NCBI GenBank assembly: GCA_030141585.1
Contig: JAQIFP010000008.1
Location: 1 to 64,000, forward strand
DNA: 64,000 bases
Source of the DNA: Ophryocystis elektroscirrha
Taxonomy: Eukaryota; Apicomplexa; Conoidasida; Neogregarinorida; Ophryocystidae
Direction of reading: 5' to 3'
Below are positions 13,665-25,886 of this stretch, piece by piece. A program made the translations under genes and the position numbers. The first letter of the stretch is position 1. The number at the start of each line of letters is the position of its first letter. Below the pieces are notes generated by a model. It was given only the letters and a program-made list of their open reading frames with translations. It was not told where the DNA came from and did no database searches.

Positions 13665-13933
13665 CAAAAAAAGTTCTTCCGAAATTGAAGAGTTTTATTA
13701 TAAATCTATATACCGAAACCAATTTGAACCTTGTCCTCAAATACTGAAGAATTCTTATAAATAAAAATTTCTGCTTGGAAGGTGTTTCAAAATGATTGTA
13801 AACGGATATATTTAATGACTTACACCAACATAAATTGACTGGGTAGTAACGTTCTAAATAAGCATAAATATGATGCGTTATGATGATATACTCTATTAAT
13901 TATTTATCTTTATTTATTTTATCAATAATGTTT

Positions 13934-15553
13934 TTATTTACCAGGTTGAGAAGGATAATAAACAATAAACTTTGGGTGTTTATAATGTCTTTTAACTTGA
14001 TCAACACTACACGGGTATGATGTCAAGCTTTCACGAGATTCATAAATATATTTCACACAGTCACGACATGACGGAGCTTCAGAGAAGTGGGTATTCAATG
14101 GTGTAACATTACATTTATTGGAATTGCTTACTGAACTTACTGTTGGTACAGAATATACAGCATTATTTGAAGAAGAAATATAGGCAGAATCATACTTATT
14201 ATCTTCACTTGAATTAAAGGCAATTTGCTTTGAAGAATTAGACAAATCTTTTTTTTTTTGTAATAAATCTAATATAATTCGGTCTGCTCTTTTTTTACCA
14301 AGTTCGGATGGTGTTGTATGGTTGATATCTTCAAAATAACTATAGTCATACAAATATCTAGCATTATTATGCGCCCTTTCTGTAAATAGTTGTTGTTTTG
14401 GCTCACAAAACAAAGAACGTCTACTTTTACATGGACCACGCTCGGTAAGTAGCTCTTTCACTTTGTGACTTTTTATTGTATTTAATGGTAACAAGTTAAC
14501 TTTTGTAAATTGCTTTATATTTTCTTTTCGTGAAGAGTAATCAAGATTTTCTGTTTCTAAGTAAGGTTCCAAGCTTTTCCTTTGACTTTCTTTCTCAGCA
14601 ACGTTATTTGAGTTATAATTTGAATGCTTTAGTCTTGAGATTTGATTAACCTCAAAATTCTTTACTAATTGATTTTCTTGTTCATCTTGCTCAAAATTTT
14701 TTGGACCTGATTTAATTTCAACAGTAATAAAGTTTTTATCAAAGCTTTTGTAAAGCTGAGTGATTGCTAAGTCATATAACTGCTCTTCAACTTCTGTATT
14801 TCTCCATTGTAACTTATCTGGCTGATATCTAAATTTGATACAATGTGCAGATACATAAACAATGAAATGTCCCAATTTTTCCTTCAAATTATTTGGTATA
14901 TATAAATTATTTGATCCAAGTAACTGAAATAACTTCCACGGTAAACATAAAGTATAGCATTCATCATTAGTTACATAAAATTCCAATATCATGATGCTAA
15001 AAGGGTTTATTACTACATTCTCTATTATAATAGGGAATGTTGTATGAGCACTTTCATATAGCACCTTGTATTCCTTTGAAGGAGTCAACTTTATGGTGCA
15101 TGAATTAATGAATTGACATGATAACGCAATTTTTATATCGAAAACCTGCTCACAATCAAAACGTGAACGTAAATTCGGAGTATATTCATAAAGGAAAGTT
15201 GTACCTCTTTCTGTGCAACGATTCTTTTTTTTTTTTCTCCTTTTGTGTTCTCGAACACTTAAAGGAGAAGATGAAGGAAATGCAACAGAAGATAGATTCT
15301 TACAATACTCTATTGAAGGATGATCAACTATATTATTAGATGTGCTATATAACTCATCTGTTATAGATGTTACATTATTTAGAGGTAATTGTAAAGGAAT
15401 TGTATTTATTATACACGAAGATTTGAAATCTGTATCATAAACATTTGATGATCTATTAATAATTTCTGATTTATTTTCAGTACATTTTCGCACTTTCTCA
15501 TCAAAAATCTTTGAATGGAGTGTAGAATTATTTATTAAATTCTCACTGATCAT
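13934..15553 (-). CDS. Single-exon protein (539 aa) with possible C2-like beta domain
   Basis: An uninterrupted frame starts at ATG 15553 and ends YYPSQPGK. The N-terminal 100 residues are Ser/Asn-rich and disordered-looking, with a basic cluster HKRRKKKKNRC. Residues about 120-260 are ordered and strand-rich (EQVFDIKIALSCQFINSC, IMILEFYVTNDECYTLCLPW, LGHFIVYVSAHCIKFRY), resembling a C2-type beta sandwich. No calcium-binding aspartate set is evident. The C-terminal half is charged and low complexity, with a SKDR/ERGPCKSRRSLF-type patch. No family was recognised. Lack of introns is unusual here. It converges on the giant helical gene, with 269 bp between the stop codons. Confidence 0.7.
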   Translation of the reverse strand: MISENLINNSTLHSKIFDEKVRKCTENKSEIINRSSNVYDTDFKSSCIINTIPLQLPLNNVTSITDELYSTSNNIVDHPSIEYCKNLSSVAFPSSSPLSVREHKRRKKKKNRCTERGTTFLYEYTPNLRSRFDCEQVFDIKIALSCQFINSCTIKLTPSKEYKVLYESAHTTFPIIIENVVINPFSIMILEFYVTNDECYTLCLPWKLFQLLGSNNLYIPNNLKEKLGHFIVYVSAHCIKFRYQPDKLQWRNTEVEEQLYDLAITQLYKSFDKNFITVEIKSGPKNFEQDEQENQLVKNFEVNQISRLKHSNYNSNNVAEKESQRKSLEPYLETENLDYSSRKENIKQFTKVNLLPLNTIKSHKVKELLTERGPCKSRRSLFCEPKQQLFTERAHNNARYLYDYSYFEDINHTTPSELGKKRADRIILDLLQKKKDLSNSSKQIAFNSSEDNKYDSAYISSSNNAVYSVPTVSSVSNSNKCNVTPLNTHFSEAPSCRDCVKYIYESRESLTSYPCSVDQVKRHYKHPKFIVYYPSQPGK

Positions 15554-16237
15554 TTATTCTAAAAAATCATACATTCAAATATGTTGTGTACAAACAAAAT
15601 TAAATTTTATATAAAATTGCAGCTTTAGCAGTTATATTCATTATATAATGAAACTGAAATTGCCAACAATAAGTATATGAAAATATACTATTTAAATAAT
15701 TTATGAATATACATCGAAATTTGTGATGTAATCCAATGATTTTAGCAACTGCATAGCTTATTAGCTTGATTACACATGCGTCTCTAATTTTCAAAAATAA
15801 AATATTCATTACTGACCACCAGAATCCTCTAGGAGTATTCATTCATATAGCCAATGCACGTCATATATAATGCGTATATAATAACTTTTTTATTAATATT
15901 GTTATAATCAAGTTTAATACAATTTTTGATTACGAACAATAAACTTTTATGTTTGACGTATAGCATTTTTTATTAACTGATACAACATAATTGATTTATT
16001 CATATATATAACCCAGACAGTATAGTTAATATTGTACTAAAATTTAATAGTTCATCACTTGTACAATTAACCTTTTTTTATAATATAAAATTTTATTATT
16101 AATGTGCATAAGGGTTTAAAATAAACATACACGCAAATTTTTTGTTGAGGTGGGTGTAATAATTTCTTTATCAAAAGTTAATACTATAATATTAAAAAAA
16201 AAAACTAATTTTATTATGTTTATTAAAAAAAAATAAA
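15554..16237. other. Intergenic, no gene seen
   Basis: AT-rich sequence between two minus-strand genes. A short open frame at 15600-15842 has no splice context, family similarity or coding-like composition. It was left out. Confidence 0.6.
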
Positions 16238-17930
16238 TCACGATTTATTAAATAGAAAATCTGTTGAACATTTACTTGAACAAATAGAAGACTGAGATTT
16301 TGTGGGCGCTAAAATTTTTTTATTCTTGTACTTATCACTATTAATAACGGATATTTGATGTGTCAATAACCCATTGCGCTTATAGTCAATGAAAGTTGTA
16401 TACTCTACTTTTGGTACAATACAGATTGCTAAATCTTTGCATATAGCTGGTGCAAGAGGTTTAGGAAGAATGTCCACAAGATTCACATTTATTTTTTGAT
16501 AAGAACCCAATTTGTTGTTGAAGTTAGCTTTCAGTTTCGTTTTAACAAAATTTCTCTTGGAGACAGTTGATAAATTTGATACCTTTGATTCCTTGAACTT
16601 AACTGGTAAAATTTCAACTTTAGCAAGGCTGTTTTGAGGTTTATCTGATAAAAAATAATTTATAAACAATTTATCAAATTAAGATTCTATGCCTAACGTT
16701 ACTAGTTAAAGTATAAAATTGTCTTACACATGTCTAATAAAATTAGTTTTACACAGTAAGATTACACATGGGGGTAAAATTACAATAAGTATAGAAATAA
16801 ATTTAATTATATGAAGTATTTTATCAAGTGAAAATAAAATAGACTATTTGAGAACTGTATTTTAATACTAAGTATTAGTGTTAATTCTTTACATTATTAC
16901 TAGATCCTTGCTCATTATTGGAACAAGCTGTTTTGCTGTTTAAATGCTAATAGTTTCTTATGTTAACATGTAAAGAGTACATTATCAACAAATTAATTAT
17001 TTATAATTATTAAAGCACTGTATAAACCTAATTTATAAGAGTTAATATACAAGTATTGTTTCCATATCTTATTACAAAGATATACAAGTATATTTAAAAA
17101 TTTAAAATATCACATTACAATACATTTTATAATAATAACAATAATAATACTAATAATGATAATTATATCAATATTTATAATAATATTAATTATAATAAAA
17201 ATTATAATAATAATAATTGTAATAATAAGTATAATAATAATTATAATAATAGTTATAATAATTAAATGAATAATGATAATAAATATAGTAATACTAGTAG
17301 TTAGAATAATAATAGTTACAATAATATTTAAAATATATTATTGATTATTTCTATTATTAATAGGGAGAGACTTACTAGTTTTCCGATTAGATTTTATTGT
17401 ATACTGATTAGAGCATTTATGAACGGTTATATGGACACCATTTGCGACGCAATTCACTGGAATTTTAACAGTATTTAATTTAACTGGAACTATCATCAAT
17501 TGTTTCTCTTTAGTTACTTTCCGAACAGACAAATGATTTTTAATAGAGATATGGCAAATATAGTATGAGCATGTATCAAAATTCTCTTAAAAAAAAAAAT
17601 ATGATACTTTTTTTATATATTGAATACCTTATTAATTATAAACTTTACGTTATTTACCATGCTTTTTTAAATCACTCAAAGGTTGATATGCCATTGGATC
17701 GAGTTGTTCAGAATTTTTGCAAGTTATGGAATAATGTTGGATTTCAGGAGGTAAATTTTGACAGTCTAGTGGAGATGTCTTCATATTGGTAGAGAAAAAT
17801 TTCTGTTCTTTCAGCTTAGCAGCGATTCTACATGAACGCTGTATAAGCTGTAAGCGTTCTTTTCTCAAATACTCAATTAAATTGGATTTTCGGATATTTT
17901 CTGAGATTAATTTATCCTAATAATTTAATA
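16238..17930 (-). CDS. Basic low-complexity protein, unrecognised (start uncertain)
   Basis: At least three exons. About 17690-17918 opens after an acceptor and encodes NIRKSNLIEYLRKERLQLIQ. The middle exon, about 17357-17545, includes VRKVTKEKQLMIVPVKLNTV. The last, 16238 to about 16653, includes LAKVEILPVKFKESK and LPKPLAPAICKDLAICIVPK and ends TDFLFNKS. Phases match across the second intron, which holds AAT-repeat sequence. The protein is Lys/Asn/Ser-rich with short hydrophobic strands and no recognised domain. The first visible exon follows TTATTAG, so an upstream start exon is probably missing from this model. Confidence 0.45.
17100..17336. repeat. AAT/TAA trinucleotide-rich tract in intron
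   Basis: A run of imperfect AATAATAAT and ATAATTATAATAAT units, about 230 bp long. It lies within the long intron of the minus-strand gene at 16238-17930. Confidence 0.75.
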
Positions 17931-18217
17931 AGAACAATTTCTTTTAAATGCTGCATCTATTAAAAGCATAAGTCCACGTTTTATGCATTCATATTAATAC
18001 TATTACTATTATTATAATGATTACTATTACTTTCATATTATTATTATTACTGTTATTATTATATAACAGTAATAATAATATATATATAAATATAATTTCT
18101 AGTAAAATATACAAATCAAGCTTTTTATTTGTATCATTTTATACATAAATTGTGTAATTTTTCTTAAAAAATGTATACAATCATAAAAAAATATTGGGGT
18201 AAAATTAATTATTATAA

Positions 18218-18757
18218 TTATGAGTATATTTGATGAAGTTCTTTCTTATAAGTTACCATTGTTTTTTTAATATGCCCTGGAGTATTGGTAACCGTTTCAA
18301 GCTGTTGCTCTATTAATAAAGAATTATTGTAAGCAATTATATGCTAATTTTCAATATTTAATATGTAAAGATTACATCTTTAATTTTTAGTAAAACAGCA
18401 TGTTGGCTATTAAGTCTGCTAATTACATCCTTAAGAACACTGATAGGTAAAATTACATTTTTCCCTTCTACCGCACATTGAATATCTGGTAATACCTATT
18501 TTGACTTTTTTAATAATTATGAATTACTATGTCTTCAATGGGGGAGATTAGTTTGTCTAATTTACTGAAAAATGTGTTTCCGACTGTTTTGAAACTTTTG
18601 TAATGGTTTTGTATAGTCATGTCGGCATCAAGACATATACAGTTTTTTTTTTTACTTTGTGTACATATGAAAGGGCTAATAAAATCTTTCGTTACATTAG
18701 TTACGACTTTTTTCATTTCCAACGTGCTTATTACCGCTTCAAAAAAAAAATATTTAT
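18218..18757 (-). CDS. Small multi-exon protein, unrecognised
   Basis: Three linked exons on the minus strand. The first, to 18757, contains VVTNVTKDFISPFICTQSKK and FSKLDKLISPIEDI. A 32-nt intron leads to LPDIQCAVEGKNVILPISVL and NSQHAVLLKIKD. A further intron leads to ETVTNTPGHIKKTMVTYKKE, ending with TAA at 18218-18220. The protein is about 140 residues, probably helical in the last third. The first exon opens at an acceptor next to a T10 run, so the true start is not placed. No family was recognised. Confidence 0.45.
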
Positions 18758-19016
18758 CTAATTTTTATCAACTACATATTGAAATAACAAAGGTTTTATT
18801 CTATTTTCAATTGTAATAATTTTAATTAAAATTTAAATTATTATTTGATAAATGATTATTTATACTCCCTTTCGATGAAATTTAAGTAAATTATAGCTAA
18901 AATGATAATATTGCTGTTTGAGGTCAAAATATTATTTAGCAGATTCCAAGTTAAATTTTATATAGTTAAATAATTATTTAGGAACTTAATTGAAGTAAAT
19001 ACGAATTGTAAAGAAA

Positions 19017-19756
19017 TTAAAAAAAGTCATCAAATTCAAATGAATCTAGTTTCTTTTTATCTAATAAAAGACTATCTTGGTTCACATTATTTTTGTGATG
19101 GATTTCATCGTTACTTGAACTTGTTATAAATTTATCATTGCTACTTTCAAAAAATATGGTTTGGAACGGATCGTCTTTCACATTATTCTGTACGGTATAC
19201 TGATTAGCATCTTTATTAGAAGGAAATGAAATTATAGGTTCATCGTCAAAAAGAAAGTTTTCTTTTTTTGAGTCATTCTCAACATGACATCCTGAAGTCA
19301 AATTGTCGTTTGTTACAAATATTGAAGCTAATAGATCTTCCATTTTAGAATCAGATTTTTTGATAACTTCCGGAGTATCCTTTCTAGGAGAATCTAACTC
19401 AATTAAATTATCCACGCAAACTGCATCTTCGATTAAAGGATTTACAACAATGTCATCTGGAACAAATATTATAAATATAAGAAATTTATTAATGTACAAA
19501 TTTAAATAAAATATTGAATAAAAAACTTTAAAAAAAAGTCACTGTACTCTTATGACAAATAAAACCTATCTTAAATCAAATTTTTATGTATTTTATTAAT
19601 AACTTTGAAGTGAATCATCAACCCTACTCAAATTACTCAAATAAAAAATGTTTATAAACATTCATAAGATAAATTGAAATAAATTGATACATTGATTAAT
19701 TCATTGTGCATCCAGCATACGGTTATTTTATATCAAATAACAAAAAATACATTTGC

Positions 19757-19795
<39 letters not shown>

Positions 19796-22700
19796 CAATA
19801 TTTATTTATAAACAATATATATGATATTATAATGACAATTAATAATAAGTAATAATATAGTAATATAATTATATAATAATATTATTATATAATAATATTA
19901 ATAATAATATACAATAATTTAATAATAAGTATTAATATAATAGTATAATAACAAATTATATAATAATATAGTAATATAATAATTTAATAATATAATATTA
20001 TAATGATATAATAATGAATTAATATATAATAATATATTTATAATATATTACTAATATATTAAAAATAACAGTAATAATTATAATGATAATAAATAATATA
20101 TTAATATATAATTATAAAATTAACTTTATACTTATTTATAATGAAGAATAGGAACTTCTAAAGTAATTCTAGATATTTTACAATAACATCATGTCTTCTA
20201 CAATAGCAATTATATATCTTCGAATACAAATGCAATACCAAGATCAAGAATAAACAATATATATATATATAAAATATATTATATATTATATGTTATATAT
20301 TATATATTATATATTATATATTATATATTATATATTATATATTATATCTTATATATTATATTTTATATATTATATATTATATATTATATATTATATATTA
20401 TATATTATATATTATATACTATATATTATGAATAATATATTATATACTACAATCACATATATAAAGCTGTTTATATTAGCCACTATATAATATAATATTT
20501 ATAGACATATTAAAATTGAGTTATTATAGTAATTTATATTAGAGTATAATTTATGATTTATTTTATATTGATGAAAGATATTGATACCTTCCAATAATTC
20601 ATTGCTAGAAATAAAATTGATAGGTGGCATTAAAGCAAATATTTTTTCATGAAATTTCTCATAATTAGGCTCAATAAGCGTCTGGAACTCTAAACATCTC
20701 TGGTCACTTTCCATAGATAAACCTGCTATATAAAATGTGAGAATTGATAGCAGCAGTTAATATAGCTTAGCATATAATAGTTTAAGTATAGTTTCACAAT
20801 TGTAAAAATTATAATATCGACGACTTTAAAGCGGATTATATATGTTTTTTAAATAATTTACTAGAAATTAGTTTTATATATAATTAAACATGAAAGACAT
20901 TCGACTAAAAATATAACGTAACTTTTTTTTATATTTTTTTTTAACTCGAATAATTAAAAGAAATACGTTTTTTTATTGCTTACACTTTGATATAGTTTTG
21001 AAAATTTTTAATAAAGATTCTTTAGATTCTGGCTGAAGTTTGACTTTATTCATATATTTAGAAACTGAAACTACTAGAAGATCCGACAGTTTAGCCATAT
21101 CTGCTGTATCTGAAATATTTGGAGACTCCAGCAACTTTGCTTGACTGACAATAAGATTGGCAGATAAAGAAGACATGTCATCTAATAATGGATATCCATT
21201 AGGTATGCGTCCATGTAATAAATCTAACGAAATATTTTCATAGAATTCAACCATCGATTTTTCGGAGATCTAAATATTACAATATAAATAAATTGAATGT
21301 AAATATACTTCGTTTTGCGCAATTATAGCAAATTCACCAAACACCCACAAGCACGAAGCAATTATCATAAACGATTGGCACTTTGATTTATAAGCGGAAT
21401 ATAATTTTACGATTACAGTGTTGCATAATTTCACATTGTTCGAGATCTAATGTATGCATGTGTAGTTATTTGAGGTTAATTACTAAGGATATAAAATTCC
21501 TCCAAGATGAAATTGGGAAGTAATACTTTGATAAGGACATCAACTGTATCGCACTATCAAAATGCCAATCCAAGGAAGGTGAATGGTTTTCAATGGCATA
21601 ACAAGCCTGTAATATATATATATATATATATAGCAACCATAATATTGATAAGTGCAATAATAAACAAAAACGCCAATATATATCTATATTCATGCAAACT
21701 GTTGATTACCTTGCTAACAAGAGCGATACCTAGCTCTATCTTGGATGAGTCGTCCAATGTAGTTTTGATTAAACTAATGAACTGGTTGAATATTGAGTCA
21801 ATATTATTTTTTTTAATTAACATAATAACTAAGTCTAAGCTAGAGAATTGAATAGATGGATCATTATCCTAAATCTATTTATGAAACTCAAACTTCTTAT
21901 TTTTACTTTCATACAGTTTAAGATTGTTTGAAAGTACTTATTTAAATAGGACTTGTCGATTTTAGCAACACGTTTTATTGAATTTATTCCAACATACCTA
22001 AAAAAAGAAACACGTTTCAATATATTGAAGAATTGAGTTCAATATTTTGAGGCCTTTAAGGACATATATGTGTAGGTTTAAGCTACTTAAATAAATTATA
22101 ATATATATCTACATTGGGGTTCATACAAACGATTATTCATATTTATAGAAATGAAAATTTTACTTGATATTGAAATTAGTGCTTTGCAAAAAACGACTCA
22201 GTATATTAACAGCGGATGTGAGTATCGTGGAAGTTGGTGCTTTTAAATCTAATATAGTGTTTGCGCACTCTAATTGAATTATTTGATAAGATCCATTAAC
22301 GTTTTCTGAAGCTGTTGATATTTGGTAAAGTGTGTCTATTAAATCGTTGGGAACTTCCGTTACATACTGTAAATAAAAAGCTAAACTCATGTAAATAATA
22401 CTTGTGTTAGGTTGCGAATAGATTTTAACAGTTTTGTTTGCAGAAAAGGGTCTGAAACACCTGACACATTATATTCTGTTGAGGATAGGTAGCCCGTGAA
22501 CACCATGACACTTTTTAATGTTGATAACTATAACCAGATTATATATTTGCTGCTTACCAAATCAGGTAATTGTTTTTTCATATCTTTTATTATTTCTTCA
22601 TTTTTTGTTTGCAATAATGCATCAACTAAACTACAAGCTGCTAATAAAACGCCTAAAAAGGATTTTTTTTTTATTTGTGTTACCATGATTTTTCCCTTCA

Positions 22701-22954
22701 AATAAAGATGGAACAATAACTACAAAACGATCAGCTATATCATCCATTCTTCTAATAAATCTTGCTGCACACAAAATGGCTTTTTTTTGCACAAATGGAT
22801 TTCCAAAAGAACAAAGATCTTCTATTTGTTTTAATAACGAGCGACACATCTCAGGAGTTCCAATGTATCCCAAAGCGCTCAACGCTAAACCATTTATGTA
22901 CTGACTCTAAAAGAAAAAGATTATATTACTATTATGTATTATTTATATTAGAAA

Positions 22955-23004
<50 letters not shown>

Positions 23005-23102
23005 ATATATATATATTGATACAAATAAAGTTAATATATTAAACTTAAGAATAATTAAAAAATATAGTTATACTCAAATACCATTTATTTTATTTGTATG
23101 TA

Positions 23103-23139
<37 letters not shown>

Positions 23140-23842
23140 GTACACTTATATGTATATATATAAATATAAATATAAATATATGTAGATATATATGTTTATA
23201 TATATGTTTATATATATGTTTATATATATATGTATATATGTATATGATCACCGCATGAGTCAAATCGTTTTTTAATGAGTTAGTAACGAGCATAAGTGTT
23301 TCAGTGTCTTCATCTAGTATTTGAGAGAGTCCAAGATAACCGATTCTTTTATCCAAAAAAGAATTAGATGCTATCATTTTTAAGCACTCTATTTGAGCAA
23401 AATGACAAGGATATCTAAATAGATAGGAATAATCATTATAATTATTATATAATTTTATAATATAATATAATAATTATATTATATATAGTTATTATAATTA
23501 TGAAATAATTAATTGTTACAATGCAGCAATAGATATATACCCCAATGTTATTTTACATATATATAACACGGCATGAGCACACTATATAACTATACAATAT
23601 CATATTTTGTATATACTGCCTTTAGCTACGAACCCCATTAAATGAATGAACAACAATTTCGTCATGTTTCTGTGCCGATAAAATGAGGATCCTTCCTAGT
23701 ATATCAAAATAATATTCAATCAATTATATACCTTAAGAGCAGTTCTAATCAATGCAGATTCTTTGGCCATCAAATCACGCTCTTCAGAAGCGGTTTTGCA
23801 AGCACGAATACTGCGAATAAAATCTTTCAACCTTACAGACAT
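19017..23842 (-). CDS. AP1G: AP-1 clathrin adaptor gamma subunit (gamma-adaptin)
   Basis: The large trunk subunit of the AP-1 coat, which sorts cargo between trans-Golgi and endosomes and binds Arf1 and clathrin. The start at 23842 gives MSVRLKDFIRSIRACKTASE. This is followed by YRHRNMTKLLFIHLMG, NSFLDKRIGYLGLSQILDED, LALSALGYIGTPEMC, FEGKNHGVLLAACSLVDALL and a VSGVSDPFL-type segment. These are the classic adaptin trunk helices in family order. There are at least a dozen exons with many introns of 31-40 nt and some longer ones carrying TA repeats. The final exon (19017 to about 19456) is an acidic, disordered hinge with a clathrin-box-type LIELD at 19392-19406. It ends FEFDDFF. No gamma-ear (GAE) appendage follows; the next minus-strand exons belong to a different protein. 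Confidence 0.92.
20275..20437. repeat. TATATTA heptamer array in AP-1 gamma intron
   Basis: Near-perfect 7-bp units of TATATTA repeat for about 160 bp with a few substitutions. The array sits in the long intron (about 19460-20580) between the hinge exon and the next trunk exon. Neighbouring TA dinucleotide and TAATA tracts (19757-20110) fill most of the same intron. Confidence 0.85.
22960..23230. repeat. TA microsatellites in AP-1 gamma introns
   Basis: (TA)n at about 22967-23000 and 23106-23132, followed by TATATG and AAATAT variants to 23230. They lie in the introns flanking the trunk exons of the adaptin gene. Confidence 0.75.
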
Positions 23843-24060
23843 TAACCCCTCATATTAGGTACAATCTTCTGGTTCTATGAATAATAAAGTAATATTTTTG
23901 AAAAAAGAAAATTTTGGGTTTTTTTTTTATTTTTTCATATATAAACTAAGTCGTATTGTTATAATTATTTAAGTAGAATTTTAAGTATTATTGCAACAAC
24001 TACGTTATTAAAACTTTAAAAAAAAATAATTTACTGTAGTTAATCCTAAAAAAAAACTAT

Positions 24061-24399
24061 TCAAGGTTTTTTTTTTTTTAGAGAAATTAGTTGAGGGTTT
24101 TTTATATAAGTTGTTACGCCAACAGCTACCATCAATCTTATAGGCTCCACAACTTTTGTAGCGCACCATGCTAATAGAAAATTGTGATAATTTGAGCTTG
24201 GATTGTATGGAATAGAGTGCATTAAGCGTTTTTTTTTCATCCATACTGTGAATCTATGCATTCGTGTTAGATTGTAGTTTAAACTGAGATAAAATGCTGT
24301 TAATGTAAAGAAATATGTTGCCATATAAACTGTACACCCAAAAACGCCATACTTTTGCCAGTACTCCTTCCATTTCTGCACTTTCTGAATTTGGTTCAA
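24061..24399 (-). CDS. FAM210/DUF1279-like membrane protein (5' end unresolved)
   Basis: The frame encodes KWKEYWQKYGVFGCTVYMAT, a hydrophobic stretch FFTLTAFYLSLNY, then NFLLAWCATKVVEPIRLMVA and VGVTTYIKNPQ. This matches the DUF1279 layout: a KYG motif before a transmembrane helix, then an A..K...P.R segment before a second hydrophobic run and a short basic tail. Family members are mitochondrial inner-membrane or matrix-facing proteins of poorly defined role. No ATG precedes the motif in this exon; the frame opens after a TAA at about 24420. An upstream exon is therefore likely, possibly the short frame MQYAVHSYTLCFFKNLFKRK that reads across the neighbouring assembly gap. The phase of that join was not resolved. 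Confidence 0.5.
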   Translation of the reverse strand: MNQIQKVQKWKEYWQKYGVFGCTVYMATYFFTLTAFYLSLNYNLTRMHRFTVWMKKKRLMHSIPYNPSSNYHNFLLAWCATKVVEPIRLMVAVGVTTYIKNPQLISLKKKKP

Positions 24400-24553
24400 A
24401 TTTTTATATGTTGCAGTAATTTATAATTTATACTTCATACAGTATAAATTAAATATTTTATATTTAACAAATAATTTATTATATAAATAATACATTTTTA
24501 CTGTATAACTCTTTATTGTGATGAAAACAGTTGTATATACCACACCATATAAG

Positions 24554-24680
24554 AACCTTCAAAACTATGTAACAACTTTATTTTTTTTTTCCTTTTAAAT
24601 AAATTTTTAAAAAAGCATAATGTATAACTATGAACTGCATATTGCATATTAATTAAAATAAATAAAAGTCGGGTTTTTAT
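24554..24680. repeat. 127-bp segment duplicated across assembly gap (left copy)
   Basis: Base-for-base identical to 24781-24907, including the T10 run. The copies sit immediately on either side of 100 Ns. This is the pattern left when two overlapping contig ends are scaffolded instead of merged. Confidence 0.95.
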
Positions 24681-24780
24681 NNNNNNNNNNNNNNNNNNNN
24701 NNNNNNNNNNNNNNNNNNNNNNNNNNNNNNNNNNNNNNNNNNNNNNNNNNNNNNNNNNNNNNNNNNNNNNNNNNNNNNNN
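24681..24780. other. Assembly gap of exactly 100 N
   Basis: A placeholder gap of arbitrary length. The identical 127-bp flanks indicate that the contigs overlap, so the true missing length is probably zero and one copy should be removed. The surrounding stretch 24400-25024 otherwise shows only short uncertain frames on the minus strand. Confidence 0.95.
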
Positions 24781-24907
24781 AACCTTCAAAACTATGTAAC
24801 AACTTTATTTTTTTTTTCCTTTTAAATAAATTTTTAAAAAAGCATAATGTATAACTATGAACTGCATATTGCATATTAATTAAAATAAATAAAAGTCGGG
24901 TTTTTAT
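24781..24907. repeat. 127-bp segment duplicated across assembly gap (right copy)
   Basis: Identical to 24554-24680. See that entry. Confidence 0.95.
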
Positions 24908-25024
24908 TTATTCTTTATTTTATTGTAATTAAATCAGTAAACTAATTGCATGATTTTTTTTATATTGATGCATAAAAATTTTGCAGTGTTTGCAAATTAA
25001 TATAGATTTTTATGCAAAACTTAC

Positions 25025-25250
25025 TTTAACTTCATTTTTACGCTTTGATTGGATAGGGTGGTTAGAAATAAAATCTCTTGCGAAAAAATAAAATCAAAAC
25101 AACGTACTTTTTTGTATTTTCTAAAATTTTGTAAGGATTATAATTATTTGTCAAATTAGAGTGATTTTTAGTGTTATAAATGATGGGTACAGAATTTGTC
25201 AAATAATTTTTTCTTAATATAATCCATAGCAGATTTTTTCGTATAATCAT
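25025..25250 (-). CDS. Small basic protein, 5' part only, unrecognised
   Basis: ATG at 25250 opens MIIRKNLLWIILRKNYLTNS. A 31-nt intron (GTACGT...CGCAAG) gives an in-frame join to KKDFISNHPIQSKRKNEVK, followed by a good donor GTAAGT at 25024. The N-terminus is basic and hydrophobic with few acidic residues, like a mitochondrial targeting peptide. The continuation lies towards the assembly gap and was not resolved. The gene is divergent from RPB11, with only 99 bp between start codons. Confidence 0.4.
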
Positions 25251-25349
25251 GATTATTTGATATATTTGCTGTCTACATATATATATATATTGATTTTTTG
25301 ATATTTTGTAAATTATAATGAAAACCAGATGTGAGTACCAGTGAATTAA

Positions 25350-25827
25350 ATGGCTTCAAGAAATGCTATAATCAATCGACCCGATGTTTATGACGCATTA
25401 GAGCTTCCTCCAAATGTAAAAAAGTTCGATCTTTTTTTTTTATTTTAATTGATTTATTTAGAATTGAATATCAAACAAATACTCAAATACCAAATTGTGT
25501 AACATTTTTTATAGCCCTGGAAGACCACACCATTGGAGATGTCTTACGAATGTATAAAAATGCGATTCAATTATGTGAAGTGTTTATTTTTCAATTAATT
25601 AAATATTAAGCTTATCTATCTTAATAGTAATCATTGTTTATATGTATTTTCAGTGTACTGTATATATTATAAACTATGATCTCAAAATCATATCTTTGTA
25701 GACATATAAATTTAAATTTATAAGCATGTAATTGTATTAGCATGTGGATGCATTCGTGCTAATAATTATACTTATATTTGAAGCCACTGTACATAAATAA
25801 AATTATTTAAAATTGTCTTTATATTAA

Positions 25828-25886
<59 letters not shown>

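Noticed and set aside
15600..15842. Minus-strand frame of 80 residues
   Set aside because: No supported splice partners, no family resemblance, and composition matches intergenic sequence.
20285..20490. Plus-strand open frame of repeated Tyr/Ile/Leu residues
   Set aside because: Produced entirely by the TATATTA array in an adaptin intron; no coding value.
21466..21851. Plus-strand frame of 114 residues and a nested minus-strand frame rich in YIYIYI
   Set aside because: They overlap adaptin trunk exons in the wrong frame or cross a TA microsatellite intron.
24554..24907. Direct repeat around the gap considered as a transposon target or recombination site
   Set aside because: Perfect identity and position exactly at both contig ends are better explained by unmerged contig overlap.
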